The notes under the pieces are model-generated. The model searched no databases, was not told where the DNA came from, and worked only from the letters and a program-made list of their open reading frames with translations. Source: Sphingobium sp. WTD-1 (lineage in GTDB: Bacteria; Pseudomonadota; Alphaproteobacteria; Sphingomonadales; Sphingomonadaceae). From it: a DNA stretch of 64,000 bases. The DNA lies in contig NZ_CP119127.1 of assembly GCF_030128825.1 (NCBI RefSeq), forward strand, positions 850,001-914,000, given 5' to 3'. Shown one piece after another: positions 7,405-16,307 of this stretch (its first letter is position 1; each line of letters starts with the position of its first letter). The position numbers were made by a program, and so were the translations under genes.

Positions 7405-7911
7405 ATGACCATCCAAGACGCCCCTCAAGACGCCGGTCGCTCTTCACCGCTGACCGACGGGACCGCGCTGGCGGTTGCGCGCGGTACGCTGCGCTTGTTC
7501 CATCGCCATGACATGAACGGCCTGTTGGAAGTGCCGCTGCCCAATGGCCGACGCGCCGACATCATGGCGATCGACAGCGCCGGGCGCCTGACCATCGTCG
7601 AGATAAAGTGCAGCCGGGCGGACCTGCTGGGCGACATGAAATGGCCGGATTATTTCGATTATTGCGACCGCTATTTCTGGGCGGTGCCATTGGGTTTCGA
7701 CACCAGCCTGTTCGACAGCGAGGCATTGTGGCCGACGCGCACCGGCCTGATCGTCGCCGACCAATATGATGCCGAACTGGTGCGTGCCGCGCCGTTCGAG
7801 CCGCTGGCCGCCGCCCGGCGCAAGGCAGAGACGCTGCGTTTCGCCCGCCGCGCCGCCCGCCGCCTGTCGGCGCTGGCCGACCCGGATTATGCGACGAAAT
7901 TGGGCTGGTAA
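7405..7911 (+). CDS. mmcB: MmcB family DNA repair protein
   Basis: A 168-residue protein with a PD-(D/E)xK-like nuclease core: GRRADIMAID, then LTIVEIKCSRADLLGD (E-x-K near residues 66-68) and KWPDYFDYCDRYFWAVP. The family is named for mitomycin C resistance in Caulobacter, where it is SOS-regulated. Here a perfect GTTC-N7-GTTC box lies just upstream, so LexA control is very likely. It probably acts in interstrand cross-link or other lesion repair. It is monocistronic or followed by the small gene at 7932. Confidence 0.88.
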   Translation: MTIQDAPQDAGRSSPLTDGTALAVARGTLRLFHRHDMNGLLEVPLPNGRRADIMAIDSAGRLTIVEIKCSRADLLGDMKWPDYFDYCDRYFWAVPLGFDTSLFDSEALWPTRTGLIVADQYDAELVRAAPFEPLAAARRKAETLRFARRAARRLSALADPDYATKLGW

Positions 7912-7931
7912 TATCAGAAGAAGGGTGGTCG

Positions 7932-8306
7932 ATGCGCTCGCATCTGGAATTTCGATCGGCAGTTTATGCAGACGATGGGGCGGCCATCGCCCAGGTTCTG
8001 GCCGAACGCCTGCCTCATTATGGCTTTCAAGCCCAGCCGATCGTTCAGGAGGATTGGGGCTGGTGCGTTCCGATCGCGCATGAGGCCTTCTCACTGTGGA
8101 TCGGATGTGGCCACTATCTGGAATATCCTGACGGTGTGCTTTGTTTCATCGAACCTTCACGGCCCTTTGTGAGACGTTGGTTTCGTCGAATCAGCACCAT
8201 GCAGACGGTAGAAAGGCTGGCTGATGCCCTAGAGGCGATTGTCGACGCCAGTGGCGAAGCGAAGCATATCCGCTGGTGGACTGACGATGAAGTGGCCGCG
8301 GGCTAA
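7932..8306 (+). CDS. Uncharacterised protein with EDWGW motif
   Basis: A 124-residue soluble-looking protein. Its core is QEDWGWCVPI, FSLWIGCGHYLEYPDG and LCFIEPSRPFVRRWFR. I recognise this pattern from uncharacterised proteins in many bacteria but know no function. GC is lower than in neighbours and the codon use is somewhat different. AAGAAGGGTGG precedes the ATG. The next gene is convergent. An immunity or stress role would be guesswork. Confidence 0.65.
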   Translation: MRSHLEFRSAVYADDGAAIAQVLAERLPHYGFQAQPIVQEDWGWCVPIAHEAFSLWIGCGHYLEYPDGVLCFIEPSRPFVRRWFRRISTMQTVERLADALEAIVDASGEAKHIRWWTDDEVAAG

Positions 8307-8324
8307 GCACGGCCACCCGGCGTT

Positions 8325-8963
8325 TCAGAAAACCGGACCCTGGACCGGGCCTTTGGGCGCTGCGGCGTTGGCCTTGGCGGAATCGAGCGCCTCGACCAAG
8401 CCGGGCGTACGGCTGTCCCGTTCGGCATAGTCGCGGGCGGACATGCCAGCGATGGTGTCGCGCTTGTCGGGATTGGCGCCCTGGGCCACCAGCAGACGGA
8501 CGAGGCCGATGTCGCGCAGCTGCACCGCGCGGATCAGCGGGGTTTCGCCGCTGCCATTGGCCTTGTCGACCTGCGCACCATGGGCGAGCAACAAGCGCAC
8601 GCCTTCCTCGAACCGGTTCTGCACGGCGAGCAGCAGCGGCGTGGTGCCATTATTGTCGGCAAGGTTCGCATTGGCGCCCTTCGACAGCATGAAGTTGAGC
8701 CAGGTCGTGTCGCGGCGGCCGATGACGATGTGCAGCGCGGTTTCGCCGGTGGTGACGTCACGGCTGTTGATGACAGTCGAACCGGGCTTCTGCAGCAGTT
8801 CGGTCGCCTTGTCGCCGTCGGCGTCCTTCACCGCCTTGAGGAAGTTGTAATTGTTGGAAAACTGGGCCTGGGCCGCAACCGGGGCCATCAGTGCCAGGGT
8901 GATGGCGGCAGGCCGCGCCAGAAACAGCCAGGTGGAAAGTCCGCTCTTCATCCCAATCTTCAT
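8325..8963 (-). CDS. Exported ankyrin repeat protein
   Basis: A 212-residue protein with a signal peptide (MKIGMKSGLSTWLF, hydrophobic core, cleavage near AQAQF) followed by four or five ankyrin repeats: TTGETALHIVIGRRD, NNGTTPLLLAVQNR, GSGETPLIRAVQLRD and a last, weaker one. Repeats of this type mediate protein contacts, here in the periplasm. The frame opens further upstream, but that extension overlaps the divergent SCO gene; ATG 8963 gives a proper signal peptide. The partner is unknown. Confidence 0.85.
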   Translation of the reverse strand: MKIGMKSGLSTWLFLARPAAITLALMAPVAAQAQFSNNYNFLKAVKDADGDKATELLQKPGSTVINSRDVTTGETALHIVIGRRDTTWLNFMLSKGANANLADNNGTTPLLLAVQNRFEEGVRLLLAHGAQVDKANGSGETPLIRAVQLRDIGLVRLLVAQGANPDKRDTIAGMSARDYAERDSRTPGLVEALDSAKANAAAPKGPVQGPVF

Positions 8964-9022
8964 CGTCGCGCGCCCCGTTCGATTTGCAAATCGGCCCATA
9001 GCAAGGCATGGCAGGCGACACC

Positions 9023-9661
9023 ATGAACAAAGCGCTGATCTCGCTCGCCCTGCCGCTTCTGGCCTTGCTGACGGCATGCAATATGGGGGCTGGCGGCAAC
9101 GCATCAAGCGGCGAGAGCGAACAGGGCAATCTGGTCGGCGCGCGCATCGGCGCGCCCTTCACCCTGACCGACCAGGACGGCAAGACCGTCCATTGGGACG
9201 ATTATAAGGGCCAGTATCGGATCGTCTATTTCGGCTACACCTATTGCCCGGATGTCTGCCCGGTCGATCTGCAACGGATCATGCAGGCGTTCAGCGCCTT
9301 CGAGAAGGCAGCGCCCGCCCGCGCCGCGAAGGTGCAGCCGATCTTCATCAGCGTCGATCCCAGGCGGGACACGCCGGCGGTGCTGAAAACCTATGTCGCG
9401 GCCTTCCACCCGCGCCTCATCGGCCTGACCGGCACGCCCGAGCAGATCGCGAAGGTGGCCAAGGACTTCGTCGTCCTCTACAATGCGGAAAAGCCGGAAG
9501 GGGCGAGCGAGTATCTGGTGAGCCACAGCCGCACGCCCTATCTGTTCGGGCCGGACGGCAAGCCGATCGCGCTGGTGCCGGTGGATGATCCGGGCACGCC
9601 GGACGTGGACGAGGGCGCACCCGATATCGTCCGCGCCTTTCTCGAAAAATGGGTCAAGTGA
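9023..9661 (+). CDS. SCO1/SenC family copper chaperone, lipoprotein
   Basis: A 212-residue thioredoxin-fold protein with lipobox LLTAC near residues 15-19. The copper site is complete: CPDVC (Cys75, Cys79) and a later His in SHSRTPYLFG (His168). Such proteins load CuA of cytochrome oxidase at the outer face of the inner membrane. I prefer ATG 9023, which puts the signal directly at the start, over ATG 9008. The ycgN-like gene follows four bases after the stop. Confidence 0.9.
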   Translation: MNKALISLALPLLALLTACNMGAGGNASSGESEQGNLVGARIGAPFTLTDQDGKTVHWDDYKGQYRIVYFGYTYCPDVCPVDLQRIMQAFSAFEKAAPARAAKVQPIFISVDPRRDTPAVLKTYVAAFHPRLIGLTGTPEQIAKVAKDFVVLYNAEKPEGASEYLVSHSRTPYLFGPDGKPIALVPVDDPGTPDVDEGAPDIVRAFLEKWVK

Positions 9662-9664
9662 CAT

Positions 9665-10090
9665 TTGGACTTCTGGGACAAGCCCCTCGACAAGCTGAAC
9701 CGCGCCGAATGGGAAGCGCTGTGCGACGGTTGCGGCAAATGCTGCCTGCACAAGGCGGAAGATGAGGATACGGGCCGCATCTATCCGACCAATGTCGCCT
9801 GTCGACTGCTCGACCGGCATAGCGGCCAATGCACCAACTATCCCGACCGGCGGCGGTTCGTGCCCGATTGCGTGCGGCTGACCCCGGCCAAGGTGAAGCA
9901 GATCAGCTGGCTGCCGCGCACCTGTGCCTATCGGCTGCGCGAGGCGGGGCTGCCGCTGCCCGACTGGCATTATCTGGTCTGCGGCGATCGCGAGGCGGTG
10001 CATCGGGCCAAGGAATCCGTGCGCGGCTGGACCGTGGCGGAGGCCGATGCGGGCGATTGGGAACATCATCTTGTCGACCGAGAGCTCTGA
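9665..10090 (+). CDS. YcgN/UPF0260 cysteine-cluster protein
   Basis: A 141-residue protein with an unusual TTG start directly behind the SCO stop. The Cys cluster CDGCGKCC (residues 20-27) plus later Cys residues in VACRLLD, GQCTNYP, PDCVRL and RTCAYRL define the YkgJ/YcgN zinc- or iron-binding family. The biological role is not established. The C-terminus overlaps the next gene. Translational coupling within a SCO-ycgN-ygjP unit is likely. Confidence 0.85.
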   Translation: MDFWDKPLDKLNRAEWEALCDGCGKCCLHKAEDEDTGRIYPTNVACRLLDRHSGQCTNYPDRRRFVPDCVRLTPAKVKQISWLPRTCAYRLREAGLPLPDWHYLVCGDREAVHRAKESVRGWTVAEADAGDWEHHLVDREL

Positions 10091-10781
10091 GGCAGAAATC
10101 CTGATCGACGGCGTGGCCATGCCGGTGCGGGTGCGCCGGTCGGCCCGCGCACGCGCTTACAAGCTGACCATCGACGGGCTGCGCGGCGAATTGCGCCTGT
10201 CGCTGCCGGCGCGGGCAAACCTCAAGCGCGCGCTGGGCTGGGCGCAGGGGCATGAGGACTGGGTCCGGGCGCAGATGGCGGTGACGCCGGCGGTGACGCT
10301 GCTGGGTGACGGCGCGACCTTCCCGCTGGAGGGGCGCGAGGTTCGCATCTGCTGGATCGCGGGGGCGACTCGGACAATCAGGCTGGAGGGCGACCGGCTG
10401 ATCCTGGGCGGGGCGGCGGAATCGGTCGGTGCGCGGGTGCTGCGCTGGCTGAGGACACGGTCCAAGGCGGTGCTGGAGGCGGAGACGCTGGCGATGGCGC
10501 AGGACCATGGCCTGATCGTCGCCTCGGTCGGCACCGGCGACACGCGCAGCCGCTGGGGCAGTTGCACCTCGACCGGGGCGATCCGCTATAGCTGGCGGCT
10601 GATCCTGGCGCCGGCCTGGGTGCGGCGATCGACCGTGGCGCATGAGCTGGCGCATCTGCTGCACATGGACCATAGCCCCGCCTTCCACGCCGCCCATGCG
10701 CGCATCTATGGCGAGGATCCGCGTCCTGCGCGTGCCTGGCTGAAGGCGCATGGGGCGGGCCTGCACCGCTATCAGGCCTGA
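10071..10781 (+). CDS. YgjP-type (M48-like) zinc metalloprotease
   Basis: About 236 residues of the YgjP/SprT-like family. TRSRWGSCTSTGAIRYSWRL is followed by HELAHLLHMDHSPAFH (HExxH with His191, Glu192, His195 counted from TTG 10071) and a third His. The frame is open far upstream, overlapping ycgN. TTG 10071 or ATG 10047 is the likely start; I chose TTG because the conserved region begins just after it. The substrate is unknown. The location is presumably cytosolic, since no signal is visible. Confidence 0.82.
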   Translation: MSTESSEAEILIDGVAMPVRVRRSARARAYKLTIDGLRGELRLSLPARANLKRALGWAQGHEDWVRAQMAVTPAVTLLGDGATFPLEGREVRICWIAGATRTIRLEGDRLILGGAAESVGARVLRWLRTRSKAVLEAETLAMAQDHGLIVASVGTGDTRSRWGSCTSTGAIRYSWRLILAPAWVRRSTVAHELAHLLHMDHSPAFHAAHARIYGEDPRPARAWLKAHGAGLHRYQA

Positions 10782-10785
10782 ACCG

Positions 10786-11046
10786 ATGGCGCGCCGGAAA
10801 CGCTATCTGACGGCCACCATGCCGGACGGTTATGTGAAGAAGATCGGGCCGACCGCCGACCCCTTCACCCATTATTGGCGGATCGTTGCCATACTGGAAA
10901 ATGGCAAGACCGAAGTCTTCTGGGGCCATACCCGTTCGCTGGCCGAGGCGAAGAAGAAGCGCGCGGCCGCGCCCGATGGCGCACGGATGCGGGGCTGGAA
11001 ATCCTATCAGTTCGAGATGGTCGAACTGGTGGAAAGCGCGGATTAG
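10786..11046 (+). CDS. Small conserved hypothetical protein
   Basis: An 86-residue, Lys/Arg-rich protein. The patterns KKIGPTADPFTHYWRIVA and RSLAEAKKKRAA look like a small alpha/beta fold. I do not recognise a named family. ATG 10786 lies five bases after the metalloprotease stop, which suggests co-transcription. Its stop overlaps the stop of the convergent trhO gene by two bases. Confidence 0.65.
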   Translation: MARRKRYLTATMPDGYVKKIGPTADPFTHYWRIVAILENGKTEVFWGHTRSLAEAKKKRAAAPDGARMRGWKSYQFEMVELVESAD

Positions 11047-11867
11047 CCCCGATGCGGCCAGGCGCCGTCGGCGCCGCCGCCGGGGCAGTCATGGTCGGCA
11101 TCGCGCGGATAGGGCAGGCCACAGGCGCTGCAGGTGGCATAATGGCCCTGTTTGAGGCCATGGCCGACCGCGACCCGCTCGTCGAAGACATAACAGTCGC
11201 CCTGCCAGCGGCTCTTGGCTTCCGGCATTTCCTCCAGATAGCGCAGGATCCCGCCCTTGAGGTGATAGACTTCGTCAAAGCCGCGCGCCTTGACCAGCGC
11301 GGTCGATTTTTCGCAGCGGATGCCGCCGGTGCAGAACATCGCGATCTTGGGGCTGCGGCCTTCGTCGCGCAGCTTCGCGGCGAAATCGTCGAACCAGGCT
11401 GGAAATTCGCGGAAGGAGCGGGTGGCCGGGTCGATCGCATTCTCGAACGTGCCGACCGCCACCTCATAGGCATTGCGCGTGTCGATGATGACGGTGTCGG
11501 GATCGGCGATCAGCGCGTTCCAGTCCACCGGATCGAGATGGACGCCGGCCTGGTGGGCGGGGTCCAGGTCGCCCGCGCCCAAGGTCACGATCTCCGCCTT
11601 CACCTTCACCTTCATCTTGCCGAAGGGGGCACTGTCGGCGGTCGCATATTTCACATCGACATCGGCGCAGCCGGGCAGGGCGCGGATATGGGCGACCAGC
11701 CGCTCGATCGCCTCGGCCGTGCCCGCGACCGTGCCGTTGATGCCCTCGCGCGCCAGGATCAGCGTGCCGCAGGTGCCGAGATCGGCGCACAGCGCGCGCA
11801 GGTCGGCAGCAGTTGCCTGCGGGTCGGCGAAGGTGGCGAAACGGTAGAGGGCTGCGACGGTGAACAT
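11043..11867 (-). CDS. trhO: tRNA uridine hydroxylase, rhodanese-family (UPF0176)
   Basis: A 274-residue protein with an N-terminal acylphosphatase-like half and a C-terminal rhodanese domain. The active loop is FCTGGIRCEKS with Cys179 catalytic and Cys185 nearby. TrhO makes 5-hydroxyuridine at tRNA position 34 using O2, the first step to cmo5U/mcmo5U. ATG 11867 gives the typical MFTVAALYRFA start; the frame continues upstream through pdeM, but that is an overlap artefact. It is convergent with the small gene at 10786. Confidence 0.9.
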   Translation of the reverse strand: MFTVAALYRFATFADPQATAADLRALCADLGTCGTLILAREGINGTVAGTAEAIERLVAHIRALPGCADVDVKYATADSAPFGKMKVKVKAEIVTLGAGDLDPAHQAGVHLDPVDWNALIADPDTVIIDTRNAYEVAVGTFENAIDPATRSFREFPAWFDDFAAKLRDEGRSPKIAMFCTGGIRCEKSTALVKARGFDEVYHLKGGILRYLEEMPEAKSRWQGDCYVFDERVAVGHGLKQGHYATCSACGLPYPRDADHDCPGGGADGAWPHRG

Positions 11868-11932
11868 GGGGAGCCCTATAGGCGCTGGCGCGCATACTTG
11901 AAAGCCGGGCGAAGAGGGCGCATAGCCGGGCG

Positions 11933-12592
11933 ATGGTTCCCCTTTCGTTCGCAGGTCATGATTTCCTGGCTTTGCCGGAGGCGGCTTTGTTCTGGCCGGC
12001 GCAGGGCGCGCTGCTGGTGGCCGACCTGCATTTCGAGAAGGCGAGCTGGTATGCGCGCTTCGGCCAGTTCCTGCCGCCGCACGACAGCGCGGCGACGCTG
12101 GACATGATCGAGGCGCTGGTGGCGCGCACCGGCGCGCGGGCGATCTGGTCGCTGGGCGACAGTTTTCATGATGCCGATGGCGCGGCGCGGCTGGACCCGC
12201 GGGCGCGGGCGCGATTGCAGGCGCTGACCGAACGGCTCGACTGGCTGTGGATAACCGGCAATCATGACGTCGGCGTGGCGCAGATGCCGGGCGGACGCCG
12301 TGCGGTCGAGGCGGAGGTGGACGGCGTCTGGCTGCGGCATGAGGCCGACCCGGCCGATCCCCGGCCGGAGATATCGGGCCATTTCCACCCCAAGCTGCGC
12401 CTGTCGCTGCGCGGCCGGCATGTGTCGCGCCGCTGCTTCGTCGGATCGCCGACCAAGCTGATCCTGCCGGCGCTGGGCGCGCTGACGGGCGGGCTGGATG
12501 CGGGCCATGGCGAGATACAAAGGGCCGTCGGGCCGGGTGCAATGGCGTTGATACCCGTTTCCGACCGATTGCTGCGCTTTCCGCTGACGTAA
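11933..12592 (+). CDS. pdeM: Ligase-associated DNA damage response endonuclease PdeM
   Basis: A 219-residue calcineurin-like metallophosphoesterase with all metal motifs: DLHFEK (31-36), GDSFHD (75-80), GNHD (109-112) and GHFHP (149-153). The family name comes from co-occurrence with an Lhr-type helicase, a DNA ligase and a beta-lactamase-fold exonuclease. Here the helicase is about 39 kb away and no ligase or exonuclease is in the window. A perfect DnaA box (TGTGGATAA, 12246-12254) lies inside the gene over the GNHD region. Confidence 0.88.
   Translation: MVPLSFAGHDFLALPEAALFWPAQGALLVADLHFEKASWYARFGQFLPPHDSAATLDMIEALVARTGARAIWSLGDSFHDADGAARLDPRARARLQALTERLDWLWITGNHDVGVAQMPGGRRAVEAEVDGVWLRHEADPADPRPEISGHFHPKLRLSLRGRHVSRRCFVGSPTKLILPALGALTGGLDAGHGEIQRAVGPGAMALIPVSDRLLRFPLT
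12246..12254 (-). other. Perfect DnaA box inside pdeM
   Basis: TGTGGATAA is the exact complement of TTATCCACA. It lies in coding sequence 11.5 kb from the putative origin; a titration role is only a possibility. Confidence 0.4.
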
Positions 12593-12681
12593 GCAAACGC
12601 TACGGAAACCGGGCGTTAAATTGTTGCTGCTAGGCAACAGGGCCATGCGGCCATCATCACGCAACTGCGGAAAATGCCCGG

Positions 12682-12705
12682 AATCACGCGATATATTGCG
12701 TTATT
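12682..12705. promoter_or_regulatory. Palindromic operator candidate upstream of the TonB-dependent receptor
   Basis: The core ACGCGATATATTGCGT (12686-12701) matches its own reverse complement at 14 of 16 positions, and three A/T pairs extend it to 12682-12705. It lies about 65-90 bp before the receptor start, where a regulator would bind. Confidence 0.5.
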
Positions 12706-12770
12706 CCGACTGTGGCAGCATAATCGCGCATAGTCCCGACCCGGCAAAAAGCCAGGCGGGCCAGGAGAGG

Positions 12771-15578
12771 ATGCACATCATGATGCACAAGAGCCTTTGG
12801 CTGCTGTCCGCCGGTGCCGTCGCACTGGCGGGCGCGATGCCGCTTGCCCATGCCCAGGATGCCGCGCCGCAGGCGGCGGTGGACACCGAAAGCGTCGACA
12901 TCATCGTCACCGCGACCCGCCGTGCCAGCCCACTGTCCGACGTGCCGATCGCGGTATCGGCGGTCGGCCAGCAGGCGATGCAGAATAGCGGCGCCAATGA
13001 TATTCGCGCGCTCAACCAGCTGGCGCCGTCCCTGCTGGTCTCCTCGACCGGGACCGAGGCCAATGGTTCGGCCCGTATTCGCGGCATCGGCACGGTCGGC
13101 GACAATCCTGGCCTGGAAAGCTCGGTCGCGGTGTTCATCGACGGCGTCTATCGTTCGCGCACCGGCGCGGGCCTCAATGATCTGGGCGAGATCGAGCGGG
13201 TCGAAGTGTTGCGCGGGCCGCAGGGCACGCTGTTCGGCCGCAATGCTTCGGCCGGCCTGATCAACATCGTCAGCAAGGCGCCCGAATTCACCCTGGGTGG
13301 CATGGCCGAGGCGACCTACGGCAATTATGATTATTGGCGCCTGGCCGGGCGCATCACCGGCCCGATCGCCAAGGGGATTGCGCTGAGCCTGGACGGCGTC
13401 TGGTCGAAGCGCGACGGTTTCTACGATCTGGTCGATACCAGCGGCAAAAAGGTCGGCGATACCAATGATCGCGACCGCTATTTCCTGCGTGGTCAGGCGC
13501 TGATCGAACCCAATGATGCCCTGTCGATCCGACTGATCGGCGATTATACCAATCGCGACGAAAGCTGCTGTGGCGCGGCCTATGTAGAGACGCGCGAACG
13601 ACGGCCGGCGACCGGCGGCGGCTATAGCACGGCGCCGTTCAACCGCATCGGCGCGATCCTGGCCGGGCAGGGCAGCGTCTTCCCCGCCGATCCCTATGAT
13701 CGCGAGCTGACCATCACCGAAGGGCGCGACTATGTCAGCAAGCTCAAGGATTGGGGCGTGTCGGGCGAGATCAACTATGATCTGGGCGGCGCGAAACTGA
13801 CCAGCATCACCGCCTATCGCGACTATAAATCCCGCGACTATGGCGATTATGACTATTCGGGCGCCGACCTTCTCTATCGCGATCCCAACACCTATCGCCA
13901 GTTCAAGACCTTCACCCAGGAATTGCGGGCGCAGGGTTCGGCCTTCAACGAAGCGCTCGACTGGCTGGTGGGCGGCTATTACGCCAATGAGAAGCTGACG
14001 CTGGAGGATAATATCCGCTTCGGCGCCGACTATGGCCGCTTTGCCGCCTGTCGCCTGATGGCGGGCGCGGGCGTGAACAGCAACTTCACCGCGGCGCAAC
14101 TGGCGGCCTGCGGCAGCGGCCTGGCCACGTCGGCGCTGATTGGCGGCACGCAGGCAAATCTCAACGCCGGACTGACCGCCGCGCTGATCAATGCCGGGTT
14201 GCCGGCCGGCGTTGCGGCGGCGCAGGCGGGGGCGATCTCCACCGGTCTAGGCAATGGCCTGCGCGCGCTGGCGGCGATTCCGGAAGGCACCGGCGACGTT
14301 GCCTCCATCTATCGCCAGAAGAGCGAGAATTGGGCGCTCTTCACCCATAATATCATCCACATCACTAAGCGGCTCGATCTGACCCTGGGCCTGCGCTACA
14401 CCCATGAATCGAAGAAATTCTCTTCGGATTTCAATAACAACAATGCGACTTGCGCGGCCTTGCAGACCTCTTCACTGCCGGCGCTGGCGACCAATGCGTC
14501 GCTGGGCAGTGCGGCGGCGCTGGCGGGCGGCATCCTGACGCTTGGCTGCCTTGGCAACGGCTCGACCACGCTCAATGCGCTCGACCTCAACGACAAGATC
14601 AGCGACGGCGAGTTCAGCGGCACGGCGGTGCTGTCGTGGAAGCCGATCGACGAGATGCTGGTCTATGGCAGCTATTCCAAGGGCTATAAGGCGGGCGGCT
14701 TCAACCTCGACCGCTTCCAGCTGGGATCGACCGGCCTGAACACGGTGCCGGCGGTCTACGCGCCGCGCACCAATGCCGATGTGACGAGCCTGCGCTTTGC
14801 CGCAGAGAAGGTCGACGCCTTTGAAATCGGCCTTAAATATACCCAGCCGAAATGGAGCGCGAACATCGCGGCCTTCCGTCAGGAGTTCAAGAATTTCCAG
14901 CTGAACACCTTCAATGGCACCAGCTTTGTCGTGCAGAATATCAATGGCTGTGACAGCGCCCTGTCGGCGGCGCGGACCTGCGATTCCGGCGATGTCGGGC
15001 CGGGCCTGATCAGCCAGGGCGTGGAATTGGAACTGACCGCTTCACCGGTGCGCCATTTCCGCCTGACCGGCGGCCTGACCTATGCGCGCGCGAAATTCGC
15101 CAAGCGGCTGGTCGGCAGCGGCGATGGCAGCGTGCCGCTCGATCCGGCGCTGTTCCTGTTGCCCGGATCGATCAACAGCAATGCGCCGCAACTGGTGACG
15201 ACCGCGAGCATGGCCTGGACGCCCGATATCGGGTCGAACGGCCTGTCCGCGCTCTTCTACATCGATGGCCGCATGATGAGCGACTATAATACCGGGTCCG
15301 ACCTGTTCCCGGAAAAGGCGCAGGACGGCTTTGCGGTGTTCAATGCGCGCGTCGGTCTGCGGGGCAAGGACCAGCGCTGGGCGGTCGAATTCTGGGGCCA
15401 GAATATCTTCAACCAGGATTATACCCAGGTCGCCTTCAGCAGCCCGCTCCAGTCGAGCAGCCCGGCGACATCGACCACCGGGCAGTTCGCGCAGGGCGCG
15501 CCGATGGCGAACCAGCTGATCTCTGCCTACCTGGCCGAGCCCCGCACCTATGGCATTACCTTGCGGGGGCGTTTCTGA
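12771..15578 (+). CDS. TonB-dependent outer membrane receptor
   Basis: About 935 residues. A signal peptide ends near LAHAQD. The TonB box region reads DIIVTATRRAS. The plug domain contains VEVLRGPQGTLFGRNASAG, and the 22-strand barrel ends ITLRGRF with a terminal Phe. Such receptors import siderophores, vitamins, sugars or aromatic-derived substrates; the ligand is not readable. Two long Ala/Gly-rich insertions (about residues 423-510 and 556-606) with paired Cys are probably extracellular loops. The start is ambiguous: ATG 12771, 12780 or 12783 in the same frame behind AGGAGAGG. The end overlaps the convergent YggS gene by 23 bp. Confidence 0.92.
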   Translation: MHIMMHKSLWLLSAGAVALAGAMPLAHAQDAAPQAAVDTESVDIIVTATRRASPLSDVPIAVSAVGQQAMQNSGANDIRALNQLAPSLLVSSTGTEANGSARIRGIGTVGDNPGLESSVAVFIDGVYRSRTGAGLNDLGEIERVEVLRGPQGTLFGRNASAGLINIVSKAPEFTLGGMAEATYGNYDYWRLAGRITGPIAKGIALSLDGVWSKRDGFYDLVDTSGKKVGDTNDRDRYFLRGQALIEPNDALSIRLIGDYTNRDESCCGAAYVETRERRPATGGGYSTAPFNRIGAILAGQGSVFPADPYDRELTITEGRDYVSKLKDWGVSGEINYDLGGAKLTSITAYRDYKSRDYGDYDYSGADLLYRDPNTYRQFKTFTQELRAQGSAFNEALDWLVGGYYANEKLTLEDNIRFGADYGRFAACRLMAGAGVNSNFTAAQLAACGSGLATSALIGGTQANLNAGLTAALINAGLPAGVAAAQAGAISTGLGNGLRALAAIPEGTGDVASIYRQKSENWALFTHNIIHITKRLDLTLGLRYTHESKKFSSDFNNNNATCAALQTSSLPALATNASLGSAAALAGGILTLGCLGNGSTTLNALDLNDKISDGEFSGTAVLSWKPIDEMLVYGSYSKGYKAGGFNLDRFQLGSTGLNTVPAVYAPRTNADVTSLRFAAEKVDAFEIGLKYTQPKWSANIAAFRQEFKNFQLNTFNGTSFVVQNINGCDSALSAARTCDSGDVGPGLISQGVELELTASPVRHFRLTGGLTYARAKFAKRLVGSGDGSVPLDPALFLLPGSINSNAPQLVTTASMAWTPDIGSNGLSALFYIDGRMMSDYNTGSDLFPEKAQDGFAVFNARVGLRGKDQRWAVEFWGQNIFNQDYTQVAFSSPLQSSSPATSTTGQFAQGAPMANQLISAYLAEPRTYGITLRGRF

Positions 15579-16290
15579 TCATCCCCAGGCCGCTCCGGGG
15601 AACGGGGCGGCTGACGGGGGCGCGTTCGCCGAACAGGGCGGTGCCGACGCGAATGTCGGTGGCGCCCAGCATCAGGGCGGTTTCGAAATCGCCCGACATG
15701 CCCATCGACAGGCGCGGGAGGCCCTCTTCCCGCGCCATTTTCGCGAGCAGGGCGAAATAGGGGGCGGGCTCGACATCGGCCGGCGGCACGCACATCAGGC
15801 CGAGCAGCGGGATGTCGGCGTCGCGCGCGGCGGCGATCAGCGCCGGGACATCGGCGATCGGACAGCCGCCCTTCTGTTCCTCGGCACCGATATTCACCTG
15901 GATGAAGCAGGGCAGGCGCTTGCCTGCGGCGTCCATCGCCTTGGCGAGCGCGGTCAGCAGCGAGAGGCGATCGAGCGAATGGATGACGTCGAACAGGGCG
16001 ACGGCATCGGCGGCCTTGTTCGATTGTAACTGGCCGACCAGATGCAGGGTCAGATCCGAAAATTGCTCGCGCAGGGCGGGCCATTTGTCCTGGCTTTCCT
16101 GGACGCGGTTTTCGCCGAAGACGCGCTGGCCGGCGTGGATCAGCGGAAGGATCGCTTCGGCCGGCTGGGTCTTGGACACGGCGATCAGGCTGATGTCGTC
16201 GGCGCTGCGCTGGGTCAGGCGGGCGGCGCGGTCGATCTGATCGCGCAGGGTGGCGAGGCGGGCCGCAGCTTCGGGGATGTCGGTGGTCAT
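15556..16290 (-). CDS. YggS/PROSC family PLP homeostasis protein
   Basis: A 244-residue PLP-binding alanine racemase-like barrel. ISLIAVSKTQPAE contains the PLP Lys (near residue 35), then FGENRVQE, HLVGQLQSNK and SMGMSGDFETALMLGATDIRVGTALFG, the full YggS pattern. It buffers pyridoxal phosphate and affects amino acid and keto acid pools. ATG 16290 is the natural start; an upstream open frame overlaps the divergent thiE-like gene. Only 17 bp separate the two divergent starts. Confidence 0.92.
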   Translation of the reverse strand: MTTDIPEAAARLATLRDQIDRAARLTQRSADDISLIAVSKTQPAEAILPLIHAGQRVFGENRVQESQDKWPALREQFSDLTLHLVGQLQSNKAADAVALFDVIHSLDRLSLLTALAKAMDAAGKRLPCFIQVNIGAEEQKGGCPIADVPALIAAARDADIPLLGLMCVPPADVEPAPYFALLAKMAREEGLPRLSMGMSGDFETALMLGATDIRVGTALFGERAPVSRPVPRSGLGMIRNAPAR

Positions 16291-16307
16291 GGCGGCTGCT
16301 ATAGGCG

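Noticed and set aside
11043..12596. Long N-terminal extension of trhO
   Set aside because: The extension is antisense to pdeM and Arg/Pro-rich; ATG 11867 gives the normal family start and length.
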